The notes under the pieces: generated by a model
What the model saw: only the letters and a program-made list of their open reading frames with translations
Databases searched by the model: none
What the model was told of the DNA's origin: nothing
Shown here: piece by piece, positions 1 through 13,900 of the stretch
How positions within the stretch are numbered: position 1 is the first letter of the stretch
How the letters are laid out: the number at the start of each line of letters is the position of its first letter
NCBI RefSeq assembly: GCF_015706575.1
Contig: NW_024037056.1
Location: 13,157,176 to 13,221,175, forward strand
Direction: 5' to 3'
DNA: 64,000 nt
From: Patiria miniata
Lineage: Eukaryota > Echinodermata > Asteroidea > Valvatida > Asterinidae
Position numbers and translations under genes: made by a program

Positions 1-3000
1 TTTGGCCAAAAAATGAAATTGCCTGAAAATTGCTGGAAAGCTTCCTAAAGGACCCTAGAATATATTCCCAATCGTTTTGTGGACAGATGTGGTATAAACA
101 CGGAAATTTGGTCGAAAATTTCAGGTAAAATCACTCAAAATTGTTAATTTTTTTCCCTCCAAAAATGGATGATTTTTGCCCAAATCTTCATTATTATGCG
201 TGTTAGTGTATTGATTGATGTTCCTCTTGCATCCAGATGAATTTCTGGCTTGTTTTGAGAAAAGTCCATTTTTGGCCAAATTTGACTAAAAATGTAAGGC
301 TAACCCCTTGTATTTTTTTCAATTTTGGCCAAAAAATGAAATTGCCTGAAAATTGCTGGAAAGCTTCCTAAAGGGCCCTAGAATACATTCCAAATCGTTT
401 TGTGGACAGATGTGGTATAAAAACGGAAATTTGGTCGAAAATTTCAGGTAAAATCACTGAAAATTGTTAATTTTTTTCCTCCAAAAATGGATGATTTTTG
501 CCCAAATCTTCATTATTATGCGTGTTAGAGTATTGATTGGTGTTCCTCTTGCATCCAGATGCATTTCTGGCTTGTTTTGAGAAAAGTCAATATTTGGCCA
601 AATTTGACAAAAAATGTAAGGCTAACCCCTTGTATTTTTTTCAATTTTGGCCAAAAAATGAAATTGCCTGAAAATTGCTGGAAAGCTTCGAAAAGGGCCC
701 TAGAATATATTCCCAATCGTTTTGTGGACGGATGTGGTATAAACACGGAAATTTGGTCGAAAATTTCAGGTAAAATCACTCAAAATTGTTAATTTTTTTC
801 CTCCAAAAATGGATGATTTTTGCCCAAATCTTCATTATTATGCGTGTTAGTGTATTGATTGATGTTCCTCTTGCATCCAGATGAATTTCTGGCTTGTTTT
901 GAGAAAAGTCCATTTTTGGCCAAATTTGACTAAAAATGTAAGGCTAACCCCTTGTATTTTTTTCAATTTTGGCCAAAAAATGAAATTGCCTGAAAATTGC
1001 TGGAAAGCTTCCTAAAGGGCCCTAGAATACATTCCAAATCGTTTTGTGGACAGATGTGGTATAAAAACGGAAATTTGGTCGAAAATTTCAGGTAAAATCA
1101 CTCAAAATTGTTAATTTTTTTCCCTCCAAAAATGGATGATTTTTGCCCAAATCTTCATTATTATGCGTGTTAGTGTATTGATTGATGTTCCTCTTGCATC
1201 CAGATGAATTTCTGGCTTGTTTTGAGAAAAGTCCATTTTTGGCCAAATTTGACTAAAAATGTAAGGCTAACCCCTTGTATTTTTTTCAATTTTGGCCAAA
1301 AAATGAAATTGCCTGAAAATTGCTGGAAAGCTTCCTAAAGGGCCCTAGAATACATTCCAAATCGTTTTGTGGACAGATGTGGTATAAAAACGGAAATTTG
1401 GTCGAAAATTTCAGGTAAAATCACTCAAAATTGTTAATTTTTTTCCCTCCAAAAATGGATGATTTTTGCCCAAATCTTCATTACTATGCGTGTTAGAGTA
1501 TTGATTGGTGTTCCTCTTGCATCCAGATGAATTTCTGGCTTGTTTTGAGAAAAGTCCATTTTTGGCCAAATTTGACTAAAAATGTAAGGCTAACCCCTTG
1601 TATTTTTTTCAATTTTGGCCAAAAAATGAAATTGCCTGAAAATTGCTGGAAAGCTTCCTAAAAGGCCCTTAAACATATTCCAAACCGTTTTGTGGACAGA
1701 AGTGGTATAAAAACGGAAATTTGGTCGAAAATGTCAGGTAAAATCACTGAAAATTGTTAATTTTTTTCCTCCAAAAATTGATGATTTTTGCCCAAATCTT
1801 CATTATTATGCGTGTTAGAGTATTGATTGGTGTTCCTCTTGCATCCAGATGCATTTCTGGCTTGTTTTGAGAAAAGTCAATATTTGGCCAAATTTGACAA
1901 AAAATGTAAGGCTAACCCCTTGTATTTTTTTCAATTTTGGCCAAAAAATGAAATTGCCTGAAAATTGCTGGAAAGCTTCCTAAAGGGCCCTAGAATATAT
2001 TCCCAATCGTTTTTTTTTGGACAGATGTGGTATAAATACGGAAATTTGGTCGAAAATTTCAGGTAAAATCCCTCAAAATTGTTAATTTTTTTCCTCCAAA
2101 AATGGATGATTTTTGCCCAAATCTTCATTATTATGCGTGTTAGAGTATTGATTGGTGTTCCTCTTGCATCCAGATGAATTTCTGGCTTGTTTTGAGAAAA
2201 GTCCATTTTTGGCCAAATTTGACTAAAAATGTAAGGCTAACCCCTTGTATTTTTTTCAATTTTGGCCAAAAAATGAAATTGCCTGAAAATTGCTGGAAAG
2301 CTTCCTAAAGGGCCCTCAAACACATTCCAAACCGTTTTGTGGACAGAAGTGGTATAAAAACGGAAATTTGGTCTAAAATTTTAGGTAAAATCACTCAAAA
2401 TTGTTAATTTTTTCCCTCCAAAAATGGATGATTTTTGCCCAAATCTTCATTATTATGCGTGTTAGTGTATTGATTGATGTTCCTCTTGCATCCAGATGAA
2501 TTTCTGGCTTGTTTTGAGAAAAGTCCATTTTTGGCCAAAATTGACTAAAAATGTAAGGCTAACCCCCTTGTATTTTTTTCAATTTTGGCCAAAAAATGAA
2601 ATTGCCTGAAAATTGCTGGAAAGCTTCCTAAAGGGCCCTAGAATACATTCCAAAACGTTTTGTGGACAGATGTGGTATAAAAACGGAAATTTGGTCGAAA
2701 ATTTCAGGTAAAATCACTCAAAGTTGTTAATTTGTTTTCCTCCAAAAATGGATGATTTTTGCCCAAATCTTCATTATTATGCGTGTTAGTGTATTGATTG
2801 ATGTTCCTCTTGCATCCAGATGAATTTCTGGCTTGTTTTGAGAAAAGTCCATTTTTTGGCCAAATTTGACAAAAAAGGTAAGGCTAACCCCTTGTATTTT
2901 TTTCAATTTTGGCCAAAAAATAAAATTGCCTGAAAATTGCTGGAAAGCAAGGGCGGATCAGGGGGGGGCCAAAGGGGGCCATGGCCCCCCCCCCCCAAAA

Positions 3001-4796
3001 CGAAATCATTTTTTTTTTTTTATGTGACATCGCAATAACGGCAGTCAATGAGTACACCACCATCTTTTCCTCAAAAAAAAAACATTGGTTAAAGTGGTCA
3101 GAAATTGCCTCAGATCGCACCACAGAGCATCTAGAATCCAAAATTTTTTCGGGGCCCTTAAGCGGGCCCCGAACCCCACGCCGTAATTTTTTTGACCCAC
3201 TTTTTGACATCGCAATAAAGGCAGGCAATGAGTACACCACCATCTTTTCCTCAAAAAAAACATTGGTTAAAGTGGTCAGAAATTGCCTCAGATCGCACCA
3301 CAGAGCATCTAGAATCCAAAATTTTTTCGGGGCCCTTAAGCGGGCCCCGAACCCCACGCCGTAATTTTTTGACCCACTTTTTGGGGGAACCAAAATTTGT
3401 TTGGCCCCCCCCAAAATTGTTTTCTGGATCCGCCCTTGCTGGAAAGCTTCCTAAATGGCCCTAGAATATATTCCCAACCGTTTTGTGGACAGATGTGGTA
3501 TAAACACGGAAATTTAGTCGAAAATTTCAGGTAAAATCACTCAAAATTGTTAAATTTTTCCCTCCAAAAATGGATGATTTTTGCCCAAATCTTCATTATT
3601 ATGCGTGTTAGAGTATTGATTGGTGTTCCTCTTGCATCCAGATGAATTTCTGGCTTGTTTTGAGAAAAGTCCATTTTTGGCCAAATTTGACTAAAAATGT
3701 AAGGCTAAGCCCTTGTATTTTTTTCAATTTTGGCCAAATAATGAAATTGCCTGAAAATTGCTGGAAAGCTTCCTAAAGGGCCCTAGAATACATTCCAAAT
3801 CGTTTTGTGGACAGATGTTGTATAAAAACGGAAATTTGGTCGAAAATTTCAGGTAAAATCACTCAAAATTGTTAATTTTTTTCCCTCCAAAAATCTATGA
3901 TTTTTGCCCAAATCTTCATTATTATGCGTGTTAGAGTATTGATTGGTGTTCCTCTTGCATCCAGATGAATTTCTGGCTTGTTTTCAGAAAAGTCAATTTT
4001 TGGCTTAATTTGACAAAAAATGTAAGGCTAACCCCTTGTATTTTTTTCAATTTTGGCCAAAAAATGAAATTGCCTGAAAATTGCTGGAAAGCTTCCTTAA
4101 GGGTCCTAGAATATATTCCCAATCGTTTTGTGGACAGATATGGTATAAACACGGAAATTTGGTCGAAAATTTCAGGTAAAACCACTCAAAATTGTTAATT
4201 TTGTTCCTCCAAAAATGGATGATTTTTGCCCAAATCTTCATTATTATGCGTGTTAGAGTATTGATTGGTGTTCCTCTTGCATCCAGATGAATTTCCGGCT
4301 TGTTTTGAGAAAAGTCCATTTTTGGCCAAATTTGACTAAAAATGTAAGGCTAACCCCTTGTATTTTTTCAATTTTGGCCGAAAAATGAAATTGCCTGAAC
4401 ATTGCTGGAAAGCTTCCTAAAGGGCCCTAAAACACATTCCAAACCGTTTTGTGGACAGAAGTGGTATAAAAACGGAATTTTGGTCGAAAATTTCAGGTAA
4501 AATCACTCAAAATTGTTAATTTTTTTCCTCCAAAAATGGATGATTTTTGCCCAAATCTTCATTATTATGCGTGTTAGAGTATTGATTGGTGTTCCTCTTG
4601 CATCCAGATGAATTTCCGGCTTGTTTTGAGAAAAGTCCATTTTTGGCCAAATTTGACTAAAAATGTAAGGCTAACCCCTTGTATTTTTTCAATTTTGGCC
4701 GAAAAATGAAATTGCCTGAAAATTGCTGGAAAGCTTCCTAAAGGGCCCTAGAACACAATCCAAACCGTTTTGTGGACAGATGTGGTATAAAAACGT
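1..4796. repeat. 323-bp satellite array (about 14 copies)
   Basis: The anchor TTTGGCCAAAAAATGAAATT recurs at 1, 324, 646, 968, 1291, 1614, 1936, 2261, 2584, 2908, 3729, 4052, 4373 and 4694 with small changes, giving a period of 321-325 bp. The one long gap (2908 to 3729) is explained by a 489-bp transposon insertion. The array starts before the window and ends near 4796, in the last partial copy. Two monomer types are interspersed. One has GTGTATTGATTGATG and the other GAGTATTGATTGGTG, and a further variant (ATATATTCCCAATCG) recurs irregularly, so there is no strict higher-order unit. Short open frames on both strands change little between copies because the repeat itself is conserved; they are not genes. 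If the first cotransporter exon below belongs to a longer gene, the array sits in one of its introns. Confidence 0.97.
2949..3437. mobile_element. non-autonomous DNA transposon (MITE) inside the satellite
   Basis: The element has a perfect 11-bp terminal inverted repeat, AAGGGCGGATC at 2949-2959 and its complement at 3427-3437. The 10-bp target duplication GCTGGAAAGC flanks it at 2939-2948 and 3438-3447, a sequence native to the satellite unit. Inside, a block of about 180 bp is tandemly repeated (GACATCGCAATAA at 3026 and 3206). There is no transposase. A 9-10 bp duplication is usual for Mutator-like (MULE) transposons, so I infer a MULE-type MITE. Related copies lie at 34490-34715, 34765-35024 and 41000-41302. 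Confidence 0.88.
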
Positions 4797-4922
4797 AACA
4801 AAAGCGAGGTTGGAAGGAAAAATAGTCTGGTTCCTTTTTGCATAAAAACATTATCATTCAGTGCTGTTATCGGATACAGGGAACATGACTGAAATGGTGG
4901 CAGCATGATAAAGGTCTATACC
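4797..4922. repeat. dispersed repeat, copy 1
   Basis: This stretch, from AAAGCGAGGTTGGAAGG to AATAAAGGTCTATACC, matches 62674-62785 in the same orientation, including AATAGTCTGGTTCCTTTTTG and GGATACAGGGAACATGACT. It fills the gap between the satellite and the first cotransporter exon. No coding capacity or clear terminal repeats are seen. Confidence 0.75.
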
Positions 4923-4942
4923 CCTCTTCTTGAAACCCTTAG

Positions 4943-7900
4943 GTCTTCGTGGCGTCATGTTTGCTGTCATGTTGGCCGCTCTGATGAGCGACCTCACCTC
5001 CATCTTCAACAGCACCAGCACCCTCTTCACCATCGACATCTGGAAATATTTCCGAATCAAGTACGGCAAGAAAGAACCAAGTGTACATGAGCTCATGATC
5101 ATAGGAAGGTAGGTCAACGTGAAATATGGCGACAAGAACTATTTCCTTGTTCCTTGTTTCCTAACGGGCAATCTTGGCTGTATAGTAACGAGTGCGAGTG
5201 CACAATAAGCTCTGGCCGTGTTCCAAGAAGTCTCGCATGAAAGCATTGCATGAAGTGGTTGAAAATAATCCCTGCTAGAGCTGAACAAGGCAATGCCCCA
5301 AAATGCAACGCCGATGGCACATATGGAACACCATACTTTTGATCAATTTTCCGGGCACAGACAGACAACTGCAAACAGACAGACCATCCGATTGACCGAC
5401 CGACCACCAAGTGACAAGTAGATGTTTTTGCCAGAGCTTAAAAGATGCTTCTGCCTGAGCTTAAAAGCAGACAAGCATGTGACAAGTGCTCCTTCCTAGC
5501 TAGAACTACAGCAGAATGGAACCTCCCGGTATCTTTGAGAGAGGCCCCTTCACTTGATGCATTGAAGGACAATCTACTGAAACTAAACTTGTCCAGGATA
5601 AAAAAACCCAGAGCTTATTATCAGTGCCCCCAGCCACACACACCTGCAACATTTACATCCCATAATGAAACATTGCTTGCAGAATTGATCCAGGTCCAGA
5701 TCCAAATTTCAAGAAAATAATTGGTCAATCTTGATTCATTTTGTCTCAGGTTGGTGGTGGTGATCATGGTCATCCTGAGCATCTTGTGGATCCCAGTCAT
5801 ACAGCAGATGCAGGGCGGTCAACTCTTCATCTACATTCAGGAGGTATCGGGCTTCCTAGCCCCTCCCATAGCCGCAGTCTACGTAGTGGCCCTGCTTTGG
5901 TCTAGAGGCAACGAGAAGGTGACTTGAACGCATCTTTCACATTTATTTCGTGTCCAAAAGGTTTTAGGTGGAACGTTTACTGAAGGTAGTAAAAAAGAAG
6001 AAATACAGACTGTCACGAGCCAATGTGGCCCATCAGGCCGGCGTTTATCTCCGGTGTCAGTAGCATGAAACGACTGAAAATATTTCTATTCCTCCTGGAT
6101 GGGATGCCAGTCCATCGCAGGTTACTCCCCAGCTAATGCCGGTACCCATTTATACTCATGGGTGGAGAGAGGCAATTGGAGGTGAAGTGTCTCACGAACC
6201 CTATACCACTTGGCCACACTCCCCTGATACTGAAGGTATCCAGCACAAACTAGAACATTATTTGGATGATCCTCATTGCCAAGTTGACTTAGAGGTTCCA
6301 GCACGATGGAATAACAAAGCTGATTCGATCGGGCATTGCAATTGCTTTAAACTTAAACATAGTGTTAGCAAAGCCTTTACTAGGTCCTAGAGAATTTCAC
6401 TGCATAGCTTATTAGGGTTCATCTGTTGATAAGGTACACTCAGTTTCCTACATGGATGGTCAGAGAAAGGACGGCTTCCACAATCCACAACTTCTACCTC
6501 TGTGATCCGGATTCGGAGTCCACTCAGGCCAACAGGTACCAGCCTGACTGAGTCCCAGCCTGAGTCTGTGGCTTTACCTGGATATATCAATCTGAGGTTT
6601 TGCTCCCAAGAACTTATCACTGCATCTCTTAATCGTCTTCTGTCTCCAGGTTTCTTGCGTTGGGCTATTAATTAAGCTACAGTTTCTGTACACTATTGAG
6701 AAACCAACTTGGTGTCATCACCAGAAGAGAAAAGGTGCCAGTGTTGAAGCTGTTTTCTTTTTATTGTTTTTTTCAGGGTGCCTTCAGTGGCCTTGTAGTT
6801 GGCTTCATCATCGGAATGATCCGTATGATCCTGGATTTCACCTACCGAGCTGGGCCCTGCTGGGGCGTGGACAACAGGCCGGCCATTACGGCCAAAGTGC
6901 ACTACATGTACTTCAGCCTGATACTGTTCTGGATCGTGATTATCGTGGATGTTGTAGTCAGCTTGCTGACAGCACCCCCTGAGAAACAAAGGGTACAGAT
7001 AATTTCAGGCTTTTTGTGGTGGGCTAGGGTGAAGTAATGGGCCGAAGCTAGTGTAGCGAAATAATCTTTTGTCAGGCCATGCATTTTTGTGTTATTATTG
7101 CGATCAAGAGAGGGCGTCAGACAAGACCTATAAAAAGTATCCGTATCTGGGCAGACCCGCCGAGGTCGCCAGGGTCATACGCTAGACAATAAATGATTAC
7201 AATGTATACATTTGGAGGCGCGGGAAAAGAGTACGCGCAACAGGAAAAATGAGTGGCAGAATGATATGTGGAAACATGAGGGAAGTTTCGGCATGATTTT
7301 CGGTGGACAGAAGCAAAATAAATCAGCTCGACAAGTAAATCACATAGAAGAGTCAGTGTGTATGTTTTCGTTCCAGTTTTATTGAAGCCTATACCCCTTT
7401 GCTTCACGGCAAAATAACACTACAAATTGGTAACACGGATGGGGTGTGGGTAACGTGTTTGAAACGTGAACTGGACGACGACAAAAACAGAATTTTGAAG
7501 CGTATCGTCGAGAGATTTTGCCTGGGCTGCTGCTTAGCTAGCTTCAAGACGGGACGAAATACGGCGAACGGTTTTAGATTTCGTCGATCCATGCATGCAA
7601 CCGAGACCTGAGCTGCAGGCCTTCCCAATCGAGCCTATCTTGCTGAAAAGCGGACTGTCTGAGAAGTCCGCTGTGCCGTGACAGCTGCCGTTTGATCCGC
7701 TGCGGAGTGCACCGAGACCCGTGGGCAGCGGACGTACGGTCTTCGCTGCGAGGAGACGGGGTCCGCAACTACACAAACGCCTTCGCTGGACGTTGAATTA
7801 TTGCACTTCGAACAACGGGGGTGTTGGTGTGACGGATAGCACTATTTGGATGACAGAGGCGTGAAGCTTGATGTTCGAGACTCGCTTGGACTGGGCCTAC

Positions 7901-10900
7901 TGGTGTGGGGAGCTCGAGAGGGCAACAGTCAAGTCGGCTACACCTGGACTGGAGTGACGGTTCAACGCTGCGGTGGATGAACTGAGGATTGACAAGTCTC
8001 CGGCCTGGATCGACTGGTGAAACAGCTCATGGTATTGTAACTGCAGGACTGATTAATGAACTTTCACCTTTAATTGTATGATGAACAGTACGTAGGCTAT
8101 AATTTCATTAAGGGTTGCCCTGAAAACACAAAATACCCAGTTGTTGTATTGTCGAGGTGTGTTTGAAGTCTGCCTAATACATGTAGTTTGCTCATTATCT
8201 CATTTACCTGTGTACATATGCAATAGTGTGTCCCAAGTTATGAAAGTTTGATTGAGAGTGCTTGAGGGATTTTTGTTTGGCACAGAAGCAAATATTATGG
8301 CTAACTCAGAAACAGATTTGATAACCCAGTTGGTGACAGGGCTGACAAATGCCCTAAAGCAGGATAAGCCTCGGGCTGTATCACAGCGCCCAATCAAGCT
8401 TTCAAAGTTTTCGGGTAAACCCACAAGGGCAGGGGACCCCACTATAATAGAATGGTTAGATGAAGTAGATGTGTACATTCAGCAATGCAGTATCCCGGAG
8501 GATGAGCAAGCAAAGGTTGTTATTCAGCATTTAACAGGGGTAGCCCGGGAGGAGATTAAGTGCCATGGGGATGAAATTAAAAACAATATTGCTTCCCTAA
8601 AGAAACTGCTTAAGAGGAGTTTTGGTGCGGACGAGGCTGTTCAGTCTCTTCAAAAAGCCCTCTATGAGCGCACTCAAAGGGAGGAAGAGTCACTGATGGA
8701 TTTTTCTAGATCGCTTATGCGACTTCATGATCGAATCCTTGAAGTCGCGACAGAAGGCGAGAAGGGCGCCCTCAAGGGGTTACGCGACAGGGTATTAATC
8801 AGCCAGTTTGTCGCTGGTGCTAGAATTCAATCTGTTAGGCTGGAGCTGCGCAGGCTTGAGTTAGCCAAACCTTCCCAAAGTTTCAGTGAGATGCGCGATG
8901 CAGCACGGGAACTTTTCCGTGACATTGAGGGGGGTCACGCCCCAAACGGGGTCAAGTGCACCAGGTGTCAGCTGAAAGTGTATCACCTGAGGCTGAAGAT
9001 AGTACACCGGGGGTCAAGGTCAATGAAATTTCAGTTAATAGGAATAATGACCAGTTGCAACAGGTGTTAGCACAACAGCAAGAGCTGTTGCGATGTCTCC
9101 AGTCACAACAGGGTATGTTGTTAAAGCAACAGGAGCAGTTGAATACATTGTTGAAACATGTACATGTAGGGCAAGATGCGAAAATTCCGTGGGTATCGGA
9201 TACTGCCGGGAACAGGCCACCTCTGGTTTGTTTTTACTGTAAGAAACCAGGGCATATCAAGGCTCATTGCAAGCGCAGAATAGCTAAGGAGGCAGCGACA
9301 ACAGCTCAGCCATCACGCGAACCACAGTTAAGTAGTAATGTGCAGGGTAAAGTAGTCGGGGAGGGGTTAAACCCCCACGCTCCACAACTGTAGGCCGAGT
9401 GGTGGAGGACAAGGTCAAAAAGGCCTCACAAAAAGGAGATTCCCAATGTGGAAGGGTGCAGTCAGAGTCTTCCATTGATGAGGTGCTCTCTAAGTTGGTG
9501 CGAGAAAGTCCAAAGGCTTGTGTGACTTTGGCAGGCGTCAAAACCACATGTGTACTTGACACCGGAGCGGAGGCGTCTCTGATTTCTGCATCTTTCTACA
9601 GGGAGAATCTAGCTAAAAAGATGGCCGGATTGAAACAGATAGGGACGCATTTGCGAGTTTTTGGAGCAAGTTGCGTTGAACTACCCATTGAGGGGTATGT
9701 TGAAGTCCCTTTGAGTGTTTACAACTACACAGTTGTAGGCCATTTTTTAGTAGTGAAGGATTCTGTGGAGGCTGACCCAAAACATAGACCTTGTCCAGTG
9801 TTGCTTGGATGCAACGTACTGCACTTACTGAAAGATCTTACAATAGAACCCGAGCATGAAGACGCTGGTGCATGGTCATTGGCATTACAGTGGTATGGGT
9901 TTTCAAGGGGATTGGACCAAACTGAAACTGAAAATATAGTCAACGAGACATCTGGTAAGGGACCAGTTGCTGCGCGTACAGGCAGAAACCCAACCATGAT
10001 ATTGCCAAGAGAGGTGCGCAGCATACCGTGTTACTTAAGAGCACCGATTGACACCTTAGAGGGGTGTACGGTTTTGGTTGAGGGTCTGCCTGGAGTGAAC
10101 GAAATGGGGCTCAGTAATAGAACAGGGGAACAATCCGACTCTGGTACATGTACTTTGGGTGCCAACTTTAAGGTTTATGATTCATGTGAGATAACCAGGG
10201 GTAGAATTGTCAATGTGTTGGTGGCAAATGTGGGAGCCCATGTACTTGAAATACCTTCACACTTTAAACTTGCCAGCGTCACAAAGATCACTACCAGGCC
10301 TAATGTTGAACTTGAGGAAGGGTCAGATGGGATTCATGTTTCAGTGAGTAATATCCTTTGTGAATCATTGGGGTATCAGGAGTTGCCCCAGACTGATTTA
10401 GGCAAACCCGTGGACCATGATATTGAAATAGGTGATGGGGAGTCGTCGCCGAACGGCGAGTTGTACGTTTTCGAGGATGGTTCGGAGTACCAGTTACCCA
10501 TTGGGTTAAGTCTTGACTTGGGTGTAGAATTGAGCAGGGAGGATCAGGATCAGATAGTGCACTTGATTCAAAAACATGACTCAGTGTTTTCAAAAGATTC
10601 ACTGGACCTTGGGTTTTGTGACCAAGTCCCTCACAAGATTCAGACAACCGATGACCATCCGATAAACCAACCGTATCGGCGTATCCCTCCACACCACTTT
10701 AAAGAAGTTAGGGAGTTAATTGAAAAATTCCTGGACCAGGGCATTGTGCAAAAGAGTAGTAGTCCATATGCGAGCCCTATAGTGCTTGTACAAAAAAAGG
10801 ATGGGTCCTTAAGAATTTGTGTCGATTACAGGCGGCTGAATGCCAAAACGGTGCGTGACTCCTTTCCTTTGCCTCGAATTGAGGAGTCACTGGAGGCACT

Positions 10901-13900
10901 CCGGGGGGCTAAGTATTTTTCATCTTTGGATCTCGCACACGGATATCATCAGGTAGCGATGGACCCTGACTCTGTCAGTAAAACTGCGTTTCGGGTTCCC
11001 TTTGGCTTGTACGAATACACCAGAATGCCTTTCGGGCTAGTAAATGCACCAGGAACCTTTCAGAGGGTCATGGAGATGTGTCTCGGTGACATGAACCTGT
11101 GTGAGTTACTGATTTATCTTGACGATATTTTGGTGTTTTCGTCTACTGTTCAAGAACATATCAACAGGTTGGACAGGGTTTTGTCTATGCTTGCTCAGTT
11201 TGGATTAAAGGTGAAGGGCTCAAAGTGCCACTTGTTTAGTGAACATGTGTCCTACCTGGGGCATGTGGTTGGGCCAGAGGGTGTGGCTGTGGATGAAGAC
11301 AAAATACAGAAAATTAAGGATTGGCCGATTCCTGAGAATGCCGCGCAGCTTAGATCATTCCTGGGCCTGGCTGGATATTATAGGCGCTTTGTGCAAAACT
11401 TCTCCAGAACAGCGGCGCCACTGCATGCTCTTGTACCCTCACAGGCTAAGGGCAATGCGAGAGGCAAGTTACCTAGTTTTGTCTGGGACTCAGATGCGCA
11501 GTTAGCATTTGATGCATTGAAGCATGCTTTAACACATGCACCAGTTTTGGCCTATCCCAATTTTGCCCAACCATTTGTCCTGGAGGTGGATGCATCCCTG
11601 CAGGGTTTAGGAGCTTGTCTGTGTCAGGATGACGAGAATGGTAGAAGGCATCCGGTAGCGTATGCCAGCCGCGGTCTAAGGGGTGTTGAAGCTAAATACC
11701 CGGATTATAGTTCCTTTAAATTGGAACTTTTGGCGCTCAAGTGGGCGGTAGTTGATAAGTTTAGAGATCACCTTTTGGGGGCAACCTTTATTGTCCTTAC
11801 TGACAATAACCCGCTTGCTTACCTCAAATCAGCAAAGTTAGGTGCTACTGAGATGCGTTGGGTTTCGCAATTAGCCGCGTTCAATTTTGAAGTACAGTTC
11901 CGTTCAGGGAGAAGCAACAGATGTGCAGATGCACTTAGTAGGTATCCTGGGCATGCAAGTGATTCGTCAGAGGTTGAAGGTCTTATGCAGGATAAGTTGC
12001 ACTCGACTTTACTTCCCAAGACAGCAGTAGTTGATAAAGTGAAGGTTAAACAGACACATAATGAAGTACCCACAGAGGGGGCTGGACCTCCTGGTGTGTT
12101 TCCGTCTTGGTCGACGGAGCAACTTTCTTCCTTGCAAAAGGGTGATACAGAGTTGGGTTGTGTCTGGGAGTGTTGGAACCGGAGGTGGACACCAGGGGAG
12201 GTAGTGTCTGATGAACATGGCCAATCACCTAAGATTAAATTATGGCTTGATCAGTGGTCACGTATTGTTGATCGTGACGGGGTTCTTTGCCGGCGGGTAA
12301 TTGATCCTATACATGGAGAATTATTCCAGATACTCTTGCCGAAAAGTCTTCGACAGAGAGTATTGGAAGGGTGCCATGACGGATGGGGGCACCAGGGAGT
12401 TGTCCGGACAAGTTCATTATTAAGGAGACGGGTTTACTGGCCACAAATGACGGCAACCGTTCGTCATTATATTGACCATTGCCAGAGGTGTATTACTTCC
12501 AAGGTGGCTCAACCGCAGACAAAGGTTCCCATGCGTCATCTGCTGGCATTTCGGCCTTTGGAAGTTCTAGCGGTAGACTTTGTTAAACTTGACAAGGGTT
12601 GCAGGGGATTTGAAGATGTTCTTATAATGACAGATGTATACACAAAGTTTTCGCAAGCAGTACCTTGTAAGGATCAACACGCAGTCACAGTTGCTAAAGT
12701 GTTAAGGGACCATTGGTTCACAAAGTTTGGTATCCCGAATAGACTCCACAGTGATCAAGGGAGAAATTTTGAGGGGGATATTGTAAGGGAGCTTTGCACC
12801 TTGTATGGAATTAAAAAGACGAGGACCACCCCGTACCACCCTGAAGGGAACGGCCAAGCCGAACGCTTTAATCGGACCTTGTTTGGGTTGATTCGCTCTC
12901 TGGATGAGCGTGACAGGCGCAAATGGCCAGATTTACTATCACATTTAGTTTTTGTGTACAATGCAACACCTCATTGTACGACTGGGGTCCCTCCGTACAC
13001 TTTAATGTTTGGGCGGGAACCTCTGATCCCTTTGGATCAGATGCTAGGAAGGAATGATAGTAATTGGGAGCAGGACTTTGTTGCTGAACAGGGAGAATTG
13101 CTAGATCGTGCTAGGGAGATTGTAAAAGAGAGAGTAACTAAGCGAAATATCCAAAATAAGCAGCGTCACGATAGTAAGCGTGTCGATAAACCCATACACT
13201 GTGGTTCACAGGTGCTTATGAGAAGACTAGCATTTAAAGGTCGTCACAAATTAGCAGATAAATATGAAAAGATCCCATATAAGGTAATTTGGACCAGTGA
13301 ACATGGGGATGTTTTCCGAATCCGTCCTATTAGAGGTGGACCAGAGCGAATCGTAAATAGGAAATATTTACGACTTGACCCTATGGCGGAAATTGATTCT
13401 CAGGGTAGTGAGGAATCCAGTTCAGATTCAGATTGGGATGTAATAGAGCAACCCGTAGAACAAGTGTTGGGTCAAAAACAACATGGTGTTGGCAGTGATA
13501 AAGTAGGGGAGCCAGGTGGCTCTAAGCTGCCTAGACGGTCTCAGAGAATTAATCGGGGCATGAACAGCAACCCATTTCGACTGCCCAAGTCAGTTATAAA
13601 GTAATGTCTATCTACTTTGTTTGAACGCTTGTTGCGTGCTGTACGTTGGGAAGTTACTAAAGGAAAGGCTGGGGTATCCAGTTTCCACCTGGTGATCACC
13701 CATCTGTCGGCATCAACATGTGTTTGACAGGAAGTACAAGAATTTTACAGAGTTATGTAGTATTTTGTAAGTACCTGTATGTATAATAGTAACCTGTTTT
13801 GATAACTTTCTTTCAGGTGTGTGGAAAGCCTTGTTGCTACTTCGAAGGAAGGTTTGGGGAATCCAGTTTCCTGTAGTGACAACTTGGCTAGCCAACATCT

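Noticed and set aside
2884-3464. 127-176 codon frames across the MITE in the satellite
   Set aside because: They run through poly-C/poly-A and the internal 180-bp duplication, with no domain. The same frames appear in other MITE copies only because the DNA is repeated.
525-4319. Open frames of 77-93 codons on both strands of the satellite
   Set aside because: They recur with the 323-bp unit, encode Phe/Lys/Asn-rich low-complexity sequence and exist on both strands at once, so they reflect the repeat.
7399-7776. Short frames in the retrotransposon leader
   Set aside because: No similarity, overlapping on both strands, and in the position of an untranslated leader.
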